A stretch of 64,000 nucleotides of DNA from Natronosalvus caseinilyticus (GCF_017357105.1 NZ_CP071596.1:930001-994000), one strand, 5' to 3'. Positions 34,198-43,471 are shown, numbered from the stretch's first letter. Notes: a model not told the origin generated them from the letters alone. Program-made: numbers and translations.

Positions 34198-37160
34198 CCG
34201 GCGTCCCAGCGCCGCTCGCCGACCTCGGGAAGGTGTTCATCCCGATCCCGCCCGGGGAGAAGGGCACCGATCGCGAGCGCACCGAGGAGACGCTGTTCGA
34301 GGGCGACGATCCCATCCTCGACGCCTACCTCGAGGCGGGCCACAACTACGGGATCGCCGCCCGGGGGGACCTCGCGATCGTCGACGAGGACGAGCCCGAC
34401 GCCCTGGCCGACCTCGTCGATCGCCTCCCCGAGACGCCGTGGCAGGTGTCGGGCTCGCGCTCAAGCAACCACCGATTTCTGCTGGTGCCCGGCCTCGAAA
34501 ACGACATCCCACTCGACGACCCTGAGACGGGCGAAAACCTGGGGCACATCAAGGCGGCCCCGCAGTCCTACGTCGTAGGCCCCGGCTCGCGCCACCCGTC
34601 GGGCAACTACTACGGCCCGCTGCGCGGCCCCGACGAACTCGCCACCATCGACGAGGACGACCTTCGCGACCTCCTCGAACCCTGGACAACCGACGACGAC
34701 GAGCCCGACCACGGCCACGGGACCGGGCGGTGCACCCACGGTGACCGGGATCGGGACGCCGACGTCGGGGTGTACGACGTCCTCTCGCGGCGACGCTACC
34801 CCGAGGGCAAGCGATGCGAACACCCGTTCCACGGCTCGAGCACCGGCTCGAACTTCATGGTAAGCGAGGATGGCGAGACCTTTCGCTGCTGGCGCCACGG
34901 CGCCACGGGCAACGGCCTCCACCTGCTCGGGATGGAACTGGGCGTAATCTCGTGCGGTGACTGGGTGCCCGGCGGTCTCTCGACGGACACCTGGCGCGAG
35001 GTGTTCGACACGGCGCGTGAACGCGGCTACGCCGACCAGCTCCCCGACCCGATCGAGTCCATCGAACCCGAGGACGTTGAACACCACGCCATCCTCCCGA
35101 ACGCACTCCGTCACCACGCGGTCACCGACGGCTGGGACTGGACCTCCGACGGCTACCGCGGCGAGGACGCCCTCACGATTGAGGCCGCCCGCGACCGGAC
35201 CACCGACGCCATCACCAACGCCATCGAGGGGTGTGACGACGTGTTGATCGAGGCGCTGCCGACGATGGGCAAGACCTACGGCGAGGTCGCCGCCACCGCC
35301 GCGGCGGGCGAGCCTACGACGATCCTCACCTGCCGGGGCAACAACGAACAGTACGAGAAACTCGAGGAGTGGTGCGCCGACCACGGCCTCACGGCGAAGC
35401 GTCTCCCGTCGTTCTTCGACAAATGCGACACGGCGAACGGGGAATACGGCGATGACTGGGTCGACGCCGTCGAACGCTGGTACGATCGCGGCGCCACCGG
35501 CCAGGACATCCACAAGCACCATGCCGGCGACCTCCCCTGCCAGAACCAGCCCCACGAGTGCCCGTACACGAGCGCCTGGCGCTTCGACCCCGACGACTAC
35601 GACATCCTTATCGGCCACTACAGCCACGCATACGTCCCCCGGGTGACCGCCGGCCGGACCGTCCTCATCGACGAGTTCCCCGGAGACGACTACGAGACGA
35701 CGCTCGACCTCGGCCTTGAGCGCGCCGTGAGCCGGTTCCTCGAGACGACGCCCGCCCTCCCGTTCGACGACTACACCGACCTCCTCGAGGGGCGTGCCGA
35801 CGACGACCGGCGCGTTGAGGCGCTCGACTGGTTCGACGGCGACGCCGACCGCGATCCCCTTCAGGCGTTCGACGACGGCGGCCACGCGGCGGCCCCGATC
35901 GCCGTCTACGCCCTGCTGACCGGCGACGACCTCGGCAACGGCTGGGAGCGCGCCCTCCTGGGGAACGGCTTCGACGGCCACGTCGCCACGTTCGACCGTG
36001 CTCGGGGCGCGATCCACCTGCTTGAGCCCCCCGCGTTCGAGGCCGCCCGTAACGTCATCGGCCTCGACGGAACGCCCACCGTGACCATGTGGCGCCTGGC
36101 ACTGGGGCGCTCGCGGCTGAATCACCGTCAGGTGCTCACCGACGACGAGCGCGTGGAGTACATCCGGGACGTTCTCGGGCTCCACCTGGTGCGGACGACC
36201 GACGCCGTCAAAGGGTACGCCGCGGGCGAGGCCGAGATTGCCAACCGGGTGACCCTCGACGACGACCGCGCCCTCCTCGAGGGGATCGCCGCCGAACACG
36301 GCCAGCAACCCGCGCTCATCACCACGAAACGCGCCAAGGAACACGTCTACGAGCCCGAGGGCGTCCTCGACCTAGTCACGGAGACGAAACACTACGGCGA
36401 CGTCCTCGGGAGCAACGAGTACGCCAGCACCCGCCTGGGCGCCGTCATCGGCTCGCGCAACTACGGCCCGGACTTCGTCGCGAAGTGGGGCGCCTACCAC
36501 GGGACCGCCGTCGAGCCGCGGTTCCCCGGTGAGGACCTCCCGCTCGAGGCGGGCGTTCGCACCGACTACGGCGACGTCGGGAACGAAATCCGCCAGCATA
36601 TGACCGAACACCAAACGCTCCAGGCGGCAATGCGCTTCGGCCGGGACGGCAACGGCGCCGTCGTCTACGTCCACACCAACACCCTCCCCGACTGGGTGCC
36701 GATCGCTGGCGAGGGGCGCGTCCTCCGCACCCGGAGCCAGGGCGAACGCGAGGTGGTCGCTGCCCTCAACGCGCTCCCCGGGACCGCCTGGACCACCGCC
36801 GAGGTGGCCGCCCACCCGGACGTCAACATCACGCGGCAACAGGTGTTCACTCACCTCGAGCGGTTGTACGACCGCGGCTACCTCGACCGCGAACAGAACC
36901 CCCAGGACGGCCGGGGCTACCGGTGGCTCGACGACGACCTCCACCGAGTGACCGAGCACGGCGAGGTCGAACTCGAGCCGGTCGAACTCGACGACCTGGA
37001 CGAAGTTCGTCAAGTGGTACGTATGAGTACCTATACGTGGAACTTGACGAACTCACCCTCCGAGGGTGCTCCTGGAGCGTGCCAGAGTCCTGGTGTACGC
37101 TCTCTCCCGGGGAGGGCGGGTCGTGAAGGTGGTGATCCACCCGATTCACCCGCCGATTGA
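34194..37160 (+). CDS. Primase-polymerase / helicase replication protein of the element
   Basis: A 988-residue protein. The N-terminal prim-pol (AEP) domain is suggested by LAIVDEDEPDA (residues 60-70), SGSRSSNHRFLLVPG and SYVVGPGSRHPSGNYYG. A CHC2-like finger follows (CEHPFH... FRCWRHG, residues 208-236). A helicase core has Walker A EALPTMGKTYG (353-363) and Walker B TVLIDEFPGD. A winged helix lies near residues 850-920. It probably primes and unwinds the element's own DNA. A Shine-Dalgarno GGAGGTG precedes ATG 34194. The last 60 residues, past a 50-bp palindrome, look unlike the rest. Confidence 0.85.
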   Translation: MTGVPAPLADLGKVFIPIPPGEKGTDRERTEETLFEGDDPILDAYLEAGHNYGIAARGDLAIVDEDEPDALADLVDRLPETPWQVSGSRSSNHRFLLVPGLENDIPLDDPETGENLGHIKAAPQSYVVGPGSRHPSGNYYGPLRGPDELATIDEDDLRDLLEPWTTDDDEPDHGHGTGRCTHGDRDRDADVGVYDVLSRRRYPEGKRCEHPFHGSSTGSNFMVSEDGETFRCWRHGATGNGLHLLGMELGVISCGDWVPGGLSTDTWREVFDTARERGYADQLPDPIESIEPEDVEHHAILPNALRHHAVTDGWDWTSDGYRGEDALTIEAARDRTTDAITNAIEGCDDVLIEALPTMGKTYGEVAATAAAGEPTTILTCRGNNEQYEKLEEWCADHGLTAKRLPSFFDKCDTANGEYGDDWVDAVERWYDRGATGQDIHKHHAGDLPCQNQPHECPYTSAWRFDPDDYDILIGHYSHAYVPRVTAGRTVLIDEFPGDDYETTLDLGLERAVSRFLETTPALPFDDYTDLLEGRADDDRRVEALDWFDGDADRDPLQAFDDGGHAAAPIAVYALLTGDDLGNGWERALLGNGFDGHVATFDRARGAIHLLEPPAFEAARNVIGLDGTPTVTMWRLALGRSRLNHRQVLTDDERVEYIRDVLGLHLVRTTDAVKGYAAGEAEIANRVTLDDDRALLEGIAAEHGQQPALITTKRAKEHVYEPEGVLDLVTETKHYGDVLGSNEYASTRLGAVIGSRNYGPDFVAKWGAYHGTAVEPRFPGEDLPLEAGVRTDYGDVGNEIRQHMTEHQTLQAAMRFGRDGNGAVVYVHTNTLPDWVPIAGEGRVLRTRSQGEREVVAALNALPGTAWTTAEVAAHPDVNITRQQVFTHLERLYDRGYLDREQNPQDGRGYRWLDDDLHRVTEHGEVELEPVELDDLDEVRQVVRMSTYTWNLTNSPSEGAPGACQSPGVRSLPGRAGREGGDPPDSPAD
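37004..37053. repeat. 50-bp imperfect palindrome inside the 3' end of the replication gene
   Basis: The left arm agttcgtcaagtggtacgta (from 37004) and the right arm ending cgtggaacttgacgaact are reverse complements at 20 of 25 positions, centred on gtac. It lies within the coding frame, where long palindromes are not expected by chance. It could be an origin, a regulator site or a transcription stop. Confidence 0.7.
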
Positions 37161-37460
37161 CACCGGATCAAAGCCGTGTTTCCGGCCCGGGTAGAGCGAC
37201 GGCGTCGGCCAAAAACCCACCAAAAACGACCGGAAATGGCAGAGTCTATCGGTTTGGTCAACCCTCGAGCGACTGGCTCTCTTCGTGTCGAATAGAGCGA
37301 GCTCCAGTGATTGATAGTCGACCGCTACTGGGGACCGTTCCGACGGTGAATATCTCATTTCTCACGGATCGTCGCCCGGTTCGACGGATGGTGCCGCCTA
37401 CGATCTATTTGGATATTATTATTAAAGCAGTGGTGTACAGTCGTCGACAATTGTATTAGC
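37161..37460. other. Intergenic region before the Q/N-repeat gene
   Basis: No gene is seen. The last 80 bases are AT-rich and hold the likely promoter (tattattattaaag). Confidence 0.5.
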
Positions 37461-38672
37461 ATGAAACAATACATTCTGGCCTCTGTGACGATGCTCGTGG
37501 CCGGCCTGCTGGTAACTGGTCTGGTCGCATCCGCCGGAGGACTCGCGGCGGCGAATAGCCAAACTACCGAGCTGAACGAAGATGACCCGGTTGTCGAACC
37601 CACACACCCGTACGCGAGCGGATACGCCGACTCGCTGTTCACGACGAATCAGCCACACACGAGCGAGGAGGAGCAGACAACGCTCGCCACTGAGCAGACG
37701 CATACGAATGACGGTGATGATATCGAATCGGCCACCGTCGTGACGGAGGAGGGGGAAATCCCCATCGAGCAAGCGCTCGCATCGACGGACGACAACACTC
37801 GGGAGGCAATCGTGATCGAGTCGAACACGGTCGGCAACGAGACCCAGACGAACGTGTATGCGCTGGACGACCAGTCGGCGGAGTCCGTCTGGTCGATGCT
37901 GGTCGAGGACGAGTCGGAGACGAGCCAGTCGGAGCTGCTGGCGATCAGTGAGGCAATCGACGAGACGGCAGCCGAGGACAGGTCGGTGACGGCTGGCGCG
38001 AACGACGACGCGTCGATCATGACCGATCATGGTACGGAAGTGACGGTCGAGCAGGTTGCCGTCGACCGAAACGAACAGAACGGGAGTGCCTCGGCGACCG
38101 GCCAGGACGCCAGCGCGGTCGTCACCCAATCGAACGAACAGGTCACAGAACAGCGGGCGGAGGTTTTGGTCACCGCCGAGAAGGCATCCGTCCTCGTCGT
38201 CCAGTTGAACGTCCAGGAGAGCTCTCAGACCGGCAACGCTGCCGCTGCAGGCGAGAACGCTTCGGCACTCGTCGAGCAGACGAACGACCAACGCGCCGTC
38301 CAGACCGCGAACGTCAGCGTCATCGCTGATGACGCCGTCGTCGTCGTGGCCCAATTGAATGTACAGGTCAGCGAGCAGCACGCGAGAGCCGCAGCTGCAG
38401 GGCCGGGAGCGACGGCGGACGCTACCCAAGAGAGTAACCAGCACAGCGATCAGTCGGTCGACGTCTTCACCTCGACCGACGACGCCGCGGTGTACGTAAC
38501 GCAGGAAAACGTTCAGATCAGCGAGCAAACCGAACACGTCACCACGAGCGACGGCGTTGACGACGGCGACGACAAAGATGATGATAAAAATGGCGACAAA
38601 GATGACGACGAGGACACCCGCAAGTGTGGCGACCCGAAGCCCCCGAAGAAGAAGGGGACTTCCTCGCGATAA
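37461..38672 (+). CDS. Secreted Q/N-ladder repeat protein (curlin-like beta-solenoid, six 25-residue repeats)
   Basis: A 403-residue protein. Residues 1-32 are a Sec signal (AGLLVTGLVASAGGLAAA). An acidic region follows, then six exact 25-residue repeats at 214-363 with pattern GxxAxxxVxQxNxQxxxQ. Gln recurs at repeat positions 10, 14 and 18, and Asn at 12 in five of six. The spacing recalls curli subunits (QxGxxN...Q). A Lys/Asp-rich tail ends in CGDPKPPKKKG. An extracellular stacked-beta fibre or adhesin is inferred. The AT-rich promoter region (ggatattattattaaagc) is about 45 bases upstream. The family is not otherwise recognised. Confidence 0.75.
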   Translation: MKQYILASVTMLVAGLLVTGLVASAGGLAAANSQTTELNEDDPVVEPTHPYASGYADSLFTTNQPHTSEEEQTTLATEQTHTNDGDDIESATVVTEEGEIPIEQALASTDDNTREAIVIESNTVGNETQTNVYALDDQSAESVWSMLVEDESETSQSELLAISEAIDETAAEDRSVTAGANDDASIMTDHGTEVTVEQVAVDRNEQNGSASATGQDASAVVTQSNEQVTEQRAEVLVTAEKASVLVVQLNVQESSQTGNAAAAGENASALVEQTNDQRAVQTANVSVIADDAVVVVAQLNVQVSEQHARAAAAGPGATADATQESNQHSDQSVDVFTSTDDAAVYVTQENVQISEQTEHVTTSDGVDDGDDKDDDKNGDKDDDEDTRKCGDPKPPKKKGTSSR

Positions 38673-39016
38673 CCAGCGGTAACACACTTCGAATGGGATA
38701 CCGGCGGTTCGGCGATGACCGCCCGGGATCCGACCTCATTGTGACAGACGACTCGTAGGGATCGCACGCGACAGTGACAACAAATCGACGGTCGGTACGT
38801 GCGTCGGCGTCTCGAAACCGATCCCATCCGACCCACCGTATCAGATTCGAAACGTGTGATCGCCAGTAATCGACGTTACCGCGACCGTGGCTCCGAAACG
38901 ATCGAAACGGCTATGTCTCGCGGTGGTGGACCGTCACCGAATCGACACGACGGGGTGCTCGAGCGACGTTCTGACCGAACGGCGAAAGAGCTCTCGTCAG
39001 TCGACTCCGTTTGATC
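38673..39016. other. Gene-free stretch
   Basis: Short open frames exist, but none has a coding-like composition or a plausible start. No repeats or strong hairpins are noted. Confidence 0.4.
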
Positions 39017-39556
39017 ATGAACCGACGCAATCTCTTCATTCACATCGGCGCGGCTACGGTAACCGGAGGGGCCGCCTACTGCTTCGAGAACTTCGAAGCG
39101 AGACGAGCGACGGACGGTGGCTCGAACCGGGATGGAACACGTGGTGAGAACGGATCTGATCAGGAATCAGATCTCTCCGACGACGACGATGGCCTGCACG
39201 AGCGGTACGAACTCGGTCGGTCGGACGAGGGGGACGAGCCGACCGAAACTGACGCACACGAAGTCCACGTGCGGAACGAGAGTGAAGACGAACGTACACT
39301 CTCAATTCGAATCGCTCGCGACGGCGAGCCCCGCTTCGATAGCACCGAATCCATCCCGGCAGGCGAACGCCTCGAGTTCGCGTTCGTCCGCCCGGGTTCC
39401 TACGAGATCGAGATCGCGTCCGACGGAACGAGGACGAAAACGAGGGTCGATCATTCGGAATCCGACGCCGTCTGTGCCCAGTCACGGACGACCGTGACGG
39501 TACGGTCGACCGGAATCACCACGCGAACGCGATCGGTGCAGTCGTCCTGTGACTGA
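39017..39556 (+). CDS. Hypothetical exported acidic protein
   Basis: A 179-residue protein from ATG 39017. The MNRRNLFIHIGAATVTGGAA start is signal-like with twin Arg. The next 70 residues are a Ser/Asp/Gly linker, then a small beta-sandwich-like domain (VRNESEDERTLSIRIARDG, SIPAGERLEFAF, PGSYEIEIASDG). Two late Cys residues could pair. It sits between the two repeat proteins and might share their surface location. No family is recognised. Confidence 0.65.
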   Translation: MNRRNLFIHIGAATVTGGAAYCFENFEARRATDGGSNRDGTRGENGSDQESDLSDDDDGLHERYELGRSDEGDEPTETDAHEVHVRNESEDERTLSIRIARDGEPRFDSTESIPAGERLEFAFVRPGSYEIEIASDGTRTKTRVDHSESDAVCAQSRTTVTVRSTGITTRTRSVQSSCD

Positions 39557-39566
39557 TTCTGACGCT

Positions 39567-39707
39567 CTAACTCTCGTCGATCGGACGCCCCTCTCGAGCG
39601 ACTTCTTCGAGGAGCAACGTTCGCAGTCGCTCAAGGGTAGCACGGGTGGCACAGTTGATTTCCAGTGGTACTTCGTCGTCTCGCTGTCGAGTCAACTGGC
39701 CCGCCAT
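39567..39707 (-). CDS. Possible 46-residue protein
   Basis: ATG 39707 to TAG 39567. The peptide MAGQLTRQRDDEVPLEINCA continues TRATLERLRTLLLEEVARE, an acidic, helix-forming sequence with haloarchaeal codon use. It has no homologue I recognise and no clear promoter, so it is listed with low confidence. Confidence 0.3.
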   Translation of the reverse strand: MAGQLTRQRDDEVPLEINCATRATLERLRTLLLEEVAREGRPIDES

Positions 39708-40005
39708 ATCGCTCGCGTTCCATCGGTTCGTTTCGCATTTCTCTAGGTGAACAGTCGCTGGCGATGGTCTACAGCTACCGTTGTGGTGTCTCGTCGGCTG
39801 ATCTTCGCGTCTTCGTCTGGACGAATCGCAATCGATGACGACTGTTAGCGTAAAAGATAGTTGTCGTTCGATAACGATCAACCGTGAAATCGTTTCGTCC
39901 AGCCTCACAGGTCGTAATCCCGATTACGGAATTGATGTGGCCTGGCTAACAATATAGGGGTCTATCCTCCATTATCGAGACGGCCATCGGGCCGTGGAAA
40001 ATACA
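39708..40005. other. Promoter region of the giant acidic repeat gene
   Basis: No gene is seen. The AT-rich ctaacaatataggggtct at 39945-39962 is the likely promoter for the gene at 40006. Confidence 0.45.
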
Positions 40006-42633
40006 ATGGGAGAACACAGTATAACGCGAATCGTAACGCTTGCGCTGGTCGTGATGATGATGATCAGCGGGGCGGCTATCGGGATGACTGGCGCAGCAGT
40101 TGCAAACGACTCGGACGACAATTGTCAAGATACGGACCAAAGTGTCGAAGGAGACGTCACTCAGGATCAATACACGGACGGGGACGATAACGATCAACGG
40201 TTGCTCCAGCTCCTCGAGATACTTCTGGGCTCGAACCAAGATATCGAGGACGGGGATGACAACTGTCAGTACGCCGACCAGGACAACGACGTCGACGTCG
40301 ACGCCGAACAGGAAATCGACGGCGACAACAACGTCCAGGACGCCGATCAGGCGACCGACGGTGACGAGGCGAACACGCTCGAGAGCGAGAACGAGCAGAC
40401 GATCGAGGATGGCGACGACAACGAGCAGGACGCCGAGCAAGAACACGAACTCGAGCAGGAGAGCGAGCAAGAGATCGACGGCGACGACAACGAACAGTAC
40501 GCCGACCAGGAGGCCGAACTCGAGAACGAGAACGAGCAGGAGATCGAGGACGGTGACGACAACGAGCAGGAAGCAGAACAGGAGAACGAGCTCGAGCAGG
40601 AGAACGAGCAAGAGATCGACGGCGACGACAACGAACAAGACGCCGAGCAGGAAGCCGAGCAGGAGAACGAGAACGAGCAGGAGATCGAGGACGGCGACGA
40701 CAACGAACAAGAAGTAGAACAGGAGAACGAAGGCGAACAAGAGAGCGAGCAGGAAGTCGAGAACAGCGACGACAACGAGCAGGAGACCGAGCAGGAGTTA
40801 GAACAGGAGAACGAAGCCGAGCAAGAAGTCGAAGACGGTGACGACAACGAACAAGAAGCTGAGCAGGAGAACGAACTCGAGCAAGATAGTGAGCAGGAAG
40901 TCGAAAACGGTCTGCTCGCTGCCTTACTCGGCTTCTCAGACAATGAGCAGGAGACCGAACAGGAAGCCGAGCAGGAGAACGAGGTCGAACAGGAAGTCGA
41001 AGATGGTGACGACAACGAGCAGGAGGCCGAACAGGAGAACGAAGGCGAACAAGAAGTCGAGCAGGAAATCGAGGACGGAGATAACAACGAACAGGAGGCC
41101 GAACAAGAGTTAGAACAGGAGAACGAGGCCGAGCAGGAAGTCGAAGACGGTGACGACAACGAGCAGGAGGCCGAACAGGAGAACGAAGGCGAACAAGAAG
41201 TCGAGCAGGAAGTCGAGGCTGGCGTCGACAACGAGCAAGAGGCCGAACAGGAAGCCGAGCAGGAGAACGAGGCTGAACAGGAAGTCGAAGACGGCGACGA
41301 CAACGAACAGGAAGCCGAGCAGGAGAACGAAGCCGAGCAGGAGGCTGAACAGGAAGTCGAAGCTGGCGCCGACAACGAGCAGGAAGCCGAGCAGGAAGCC
41401 GAGCAAGAGAACGAAGTCGAGCAGGAAGTCGAAGACGGTGACGACAACGAGCAGGAGGCAGAACAGGAGAACGAGGTCGAACAAGAAACCGAACAGGAAG
41501 TCGAGAACGGGTACGACAACGAACAGGAAGCCGAGCAGGAAGCCGAGCAGGAGAACGAGGCCGAGCAGGAAGTCGAAGACGGTGACGACAACGAACAAGA
41601 AACTGAACAGGAGAACGAAGCCGAGCAGGAGGCTGAGCAGGAAGTCGAAGACGGCGACGACAACGAACAGGAGGCCGAACAGGAGGTCGAACAAGAGAAC
41701 GAAGCCGAGCAGGAAGTTGAAGACGGCGACGACAACGAGCAGGAAGCCGAACAGGAGAACGAGGCCGAACAGGAGGTCGAGCAAGAGGCTGAGGGCGACG
41801 ACAACGAACAGGAGGCCGAACAGGAGGTCGAACAAGAGAACGAAGCCGAGCAGGAAGTTGAAGACGGCGACGACAACGAGCAGGAAGCCGAGCAGGAGAA
41901 CGAGGCCGAACAGGAAGTCGAGCAGGAAGCCGACGGTGACGACAACGAGCAGGAAGCTGAGCAAGAAATAGAACAGGAAAACGAAGCCGAGCAAGAAGTC
42001 GAAGACGGTGACGACAACGAGCAGGAAGCCGAGCAGGAGAACGAAGCCGAGCAGGAAGTAGAGCAGGAGGCTGAGGGCGACGCCAACGAGCAGGAGGCTG
42101 AACAGGAAGTCGAGCAAGAGAACGAAGTCGAGCAAGAGGCTGAGGGCGACGATAACGAACAGGAAGCTGAGCAGAAGAACGAGGCCGAACAGGAAGTCGA
42201 GCAAGAGGCTGAGGGCGACGATAACGAACAGGAAGCCGAGCAAGAAGTCGAGCAAGAGAACGAAATCGAGCAGGAGGCTGAGGGCGACGACAACGAACAG
42301 GACGCCGAGCAGAACTCCGACGTCGATCAGGAGATCGAGCAGGAAGCCGACGGTGACGACAACGAGCAGGAGGCCGAACAGGAAGCCGAAGTCGATCAGG
42401 AGATCGATCAGGAAGCCGACGGTGACGACAACGAGCAGGACGCCGAACAGAACGTCGAGGTCGACCAGAACACTGAGCAGGAAGCCGACGGTGACGACAA
42501 CGAGCAGAGCTCGACCAATGAGGTCGAGGTCAGCCAGGACACGACGCAGGAAGCCGAGGGTGACGACAACACCCAGAGCTCCACTTCGAGTGTCAGCGTC
42601 TCGAGCAACCAGTCCCAGAGCGCCTCGAGCTAA
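40006..42633 (+). CDS. Giant secreted Glu-alternating repeat protein (putative acidic beta-solenoid)
   Basis: An 876-residue protein with a Sec signal at residues 1-33. The rest is about thirty repeats of GDDNEQEAEQENEAEQEVED type. Between the GDDN turns every second residue is Glu, and the others are Q, A, N or V. That period of two fits beta-strands with Glu outside and a Q/N/A core, not a heptad coiled coil. The GxxN-x5-Q spacing matches curlin repeats. Two hydrophobic interruptions (RLLQLLEILLGS at 65-76, GLLAALLGFS at 302-311) and a Ser-rich C-terminus (VSVSSNQSQSASS) stand out. A surface fibre or calcium-binding matrix protein is inferred. Confidence 0.8.
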   Translation: MGEHSITRIVTLALVVMMMISGAAIGMTGAAVANDSDDNCQDTDQSVEGDVTQDQYTDGDDNDQRLLQLLEILLGSNQDIEDGDDNCQYADQDNDVDVDAEQEIDGDNNVQDADQATDGDEANTLESENEQTIEDGDDNEQDAEQEHELEQESEQEIDGDDNEQYADQEAELENENEQEIEDGDDNEQEAEQENELEQENEQEIDGDDNEQDAEQEAEQENENEQEIEDGDDNEQEVEQENEGEQESEQEVENSDDNEQETEQELEQENEAEQEVEDGDDNEQEAEQENELEQDSEQEVENGLLAALLGFSDNEQETEQEAEQENEVEQEVEDGDDNEQEAEQENEGEQEVEQEIEDGDNNEQEAEQELEQENEAEQEVEDGDDNEQEAEQENEGEQEVEQEVEAGVDNEQEAEQEAEQENEAEQEVEDGDDNEQEAEQENEAEQEAEQEVEAGADNEQEAEQEAEQENEVEQEVEDGDDNEQEAEQENEVEQETEQEVENGYDNEQEAEQEAEQENEAEQEVEDGDDNEQETEQENEAEQEAEQEVEDGDDNEQEAEQEVEQENEAEQEVEDGDDNEQEAEQENEAEQEVEQEAEGDDNEQEAEQEVEQENEAEQEVEDGDDNEQEAEQENEAEQEVEQEADGDDNEQEAEQEIEQENEAEQEVEDGDDNEQEAEQENEAEQEVEQEAEGDANEQEAEQEVEQENEVEQEAEGDDNEQEAEQKNEAEQEVEQEAEGDDNEQEAEQEVEQENEIEQEAEGDDNEQDAEQNSDVDQEIEQEADGDDNEQEAEQEAEVDQEIDQEADGDDNEQDAEQNVEVDQNTEQEADGDDNEQSSTNEVEVSQDTTQEAEGDDNTQSSTSSVSVSSNQSQSASS
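40380..42560. repeat. Tandem DNA repeats (about 48-72 bp units) encoding the Glu-rich repeats
   Basis: Units such as gacaacgaacaggaagccga and gaacgaggccgagcaggaag recur dozens of times with silent variation. Copy number probably varies by recombination or slippage. It is a coding repeat, not a CRISPR array, because there are no unique spacers. Confidence 0.85.
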
Positions 42634-43342
42634 ACGTGCGCGCCTCGATGGGATAGGAACGGATTGAATCCGAGAATCGCGGTCGGGGATGGCCCGAACG
42701 CGGACCGTCCTCGACCGATTCATCCTTTTTTGCGGCGTCATAACCGCGCGGAAACGGATGCAGATACACTCTTTTCGTCCAGCACCGCGACCGGATATCG
42801 AGCCGTCGTGAATCCCGCTTCGCATCGCCGACGGTGGTTGCCGCCGTACCGGACGCGGTAGGCCCCGAACGAATCAGTATTATGTTCGGAACGGACTCGA
42901 GACTGACGACGGCGCCGGTGGGCGTCTCGCTCGATGAATCTGTGAACGCACTCACGACGCCTCGATCACAATCCGTTCGACTCCGGTCTCCGGTTTCAGT
43001 CTGCCTATCACAGTGCGGAGCGAATAATCCGCCACGTGCATGGTGATGAACTGGAATGGGTCCACCCCCGTTGGCGGTGGTCGTAATCCGTTCTGGGAAC
43101 ACAATCTACTCACACCCATACCGCCCGCCATTTCTTCTCGATTGGATCTGGTGAAGTTCTTAACCAGTGATAAGTTTCAGGAGTCGTGCTGATTAGAAGG
43201 CGCGAATGTAGCACTTGCCTGTTGAAGATCAGAGGACTCCCGCTAACAACTACAGAACAATAGCGTATCATTCTCGTTTATGCCAATCCACGATAGTAGC
43301 ACTATATGCTATATGGTGACATAGTTCATTCGGGATGAGATC
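42634..43342. other. Gene-poor stretch, likely terminator at its start
   Basis: A T-tract (catccttttttgcgg, 42719-42733) follows the repeat gene and is a likely terminator. A few short frames are present, but none is convincing. From about 43100 the sequence turns AT-rich and looks like decayed accessory DNA. Confidence 0.45.
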
Positions 43343-43471
43343 ATGGGAGACAGAAACCACCTACATGTGTGCCGCCACTGCGGAATTGTTATGGCTACCT
43401 CATCACCGGTGCCTCCTCGAAAATGTACCACGTGTGATGATAGTAACTTCTCTCCGTATACTCCTCAATAA
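43343..43471 (+). CDS. 42-residue zinc-finger peptide
   Basis: ATG 43343 to TAA 43469-43471. The peptide is MGDRNHLHVCRHCGIVMATS then SPVPPRKCTTCDDSNFSPYTPQ. Two CxxC knuckles 16 residues apart form a rubredoxin-like zinc site. It lies isolated in AT-rich DNA; the competing frame there has no such structure. Confidence 0.55.
   Translation: MGDRNHLHVCRHCGIVMATSSPVPPRKCTTCDDSNFSPYTPQ

Noticed and set aside
38799-39014. 71-codon frame before the small exported protein
   Set aside because: It has basic composition unlike the acidic proteome, no promoter and no motif.
40347-42293. 648-codon Ser/Cys-rich frame on the minus strand
   Set aside because: It is the mirror of the Glu-rich repeats. It has no signal or domain and disappears outside the repeat region.
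40380-42560. CRISPR-like array
   Set aside because: The repeats are contiguous and coding with silent variation. There are no unique spacers and no cas genes.
40006-42633. Coiled-coil interpretation of the Glu-rich protein
   Set aside because: The period is two, not 3.5 or 7, and hydrophobic a/d positions are missing.
42593-43102. 169-codon minus-strand frame after the giant repeat gene
   Set aside because: It has Arg/Ser-rich shadow composition, overlaps the end of the repeat gene, and has no domain.
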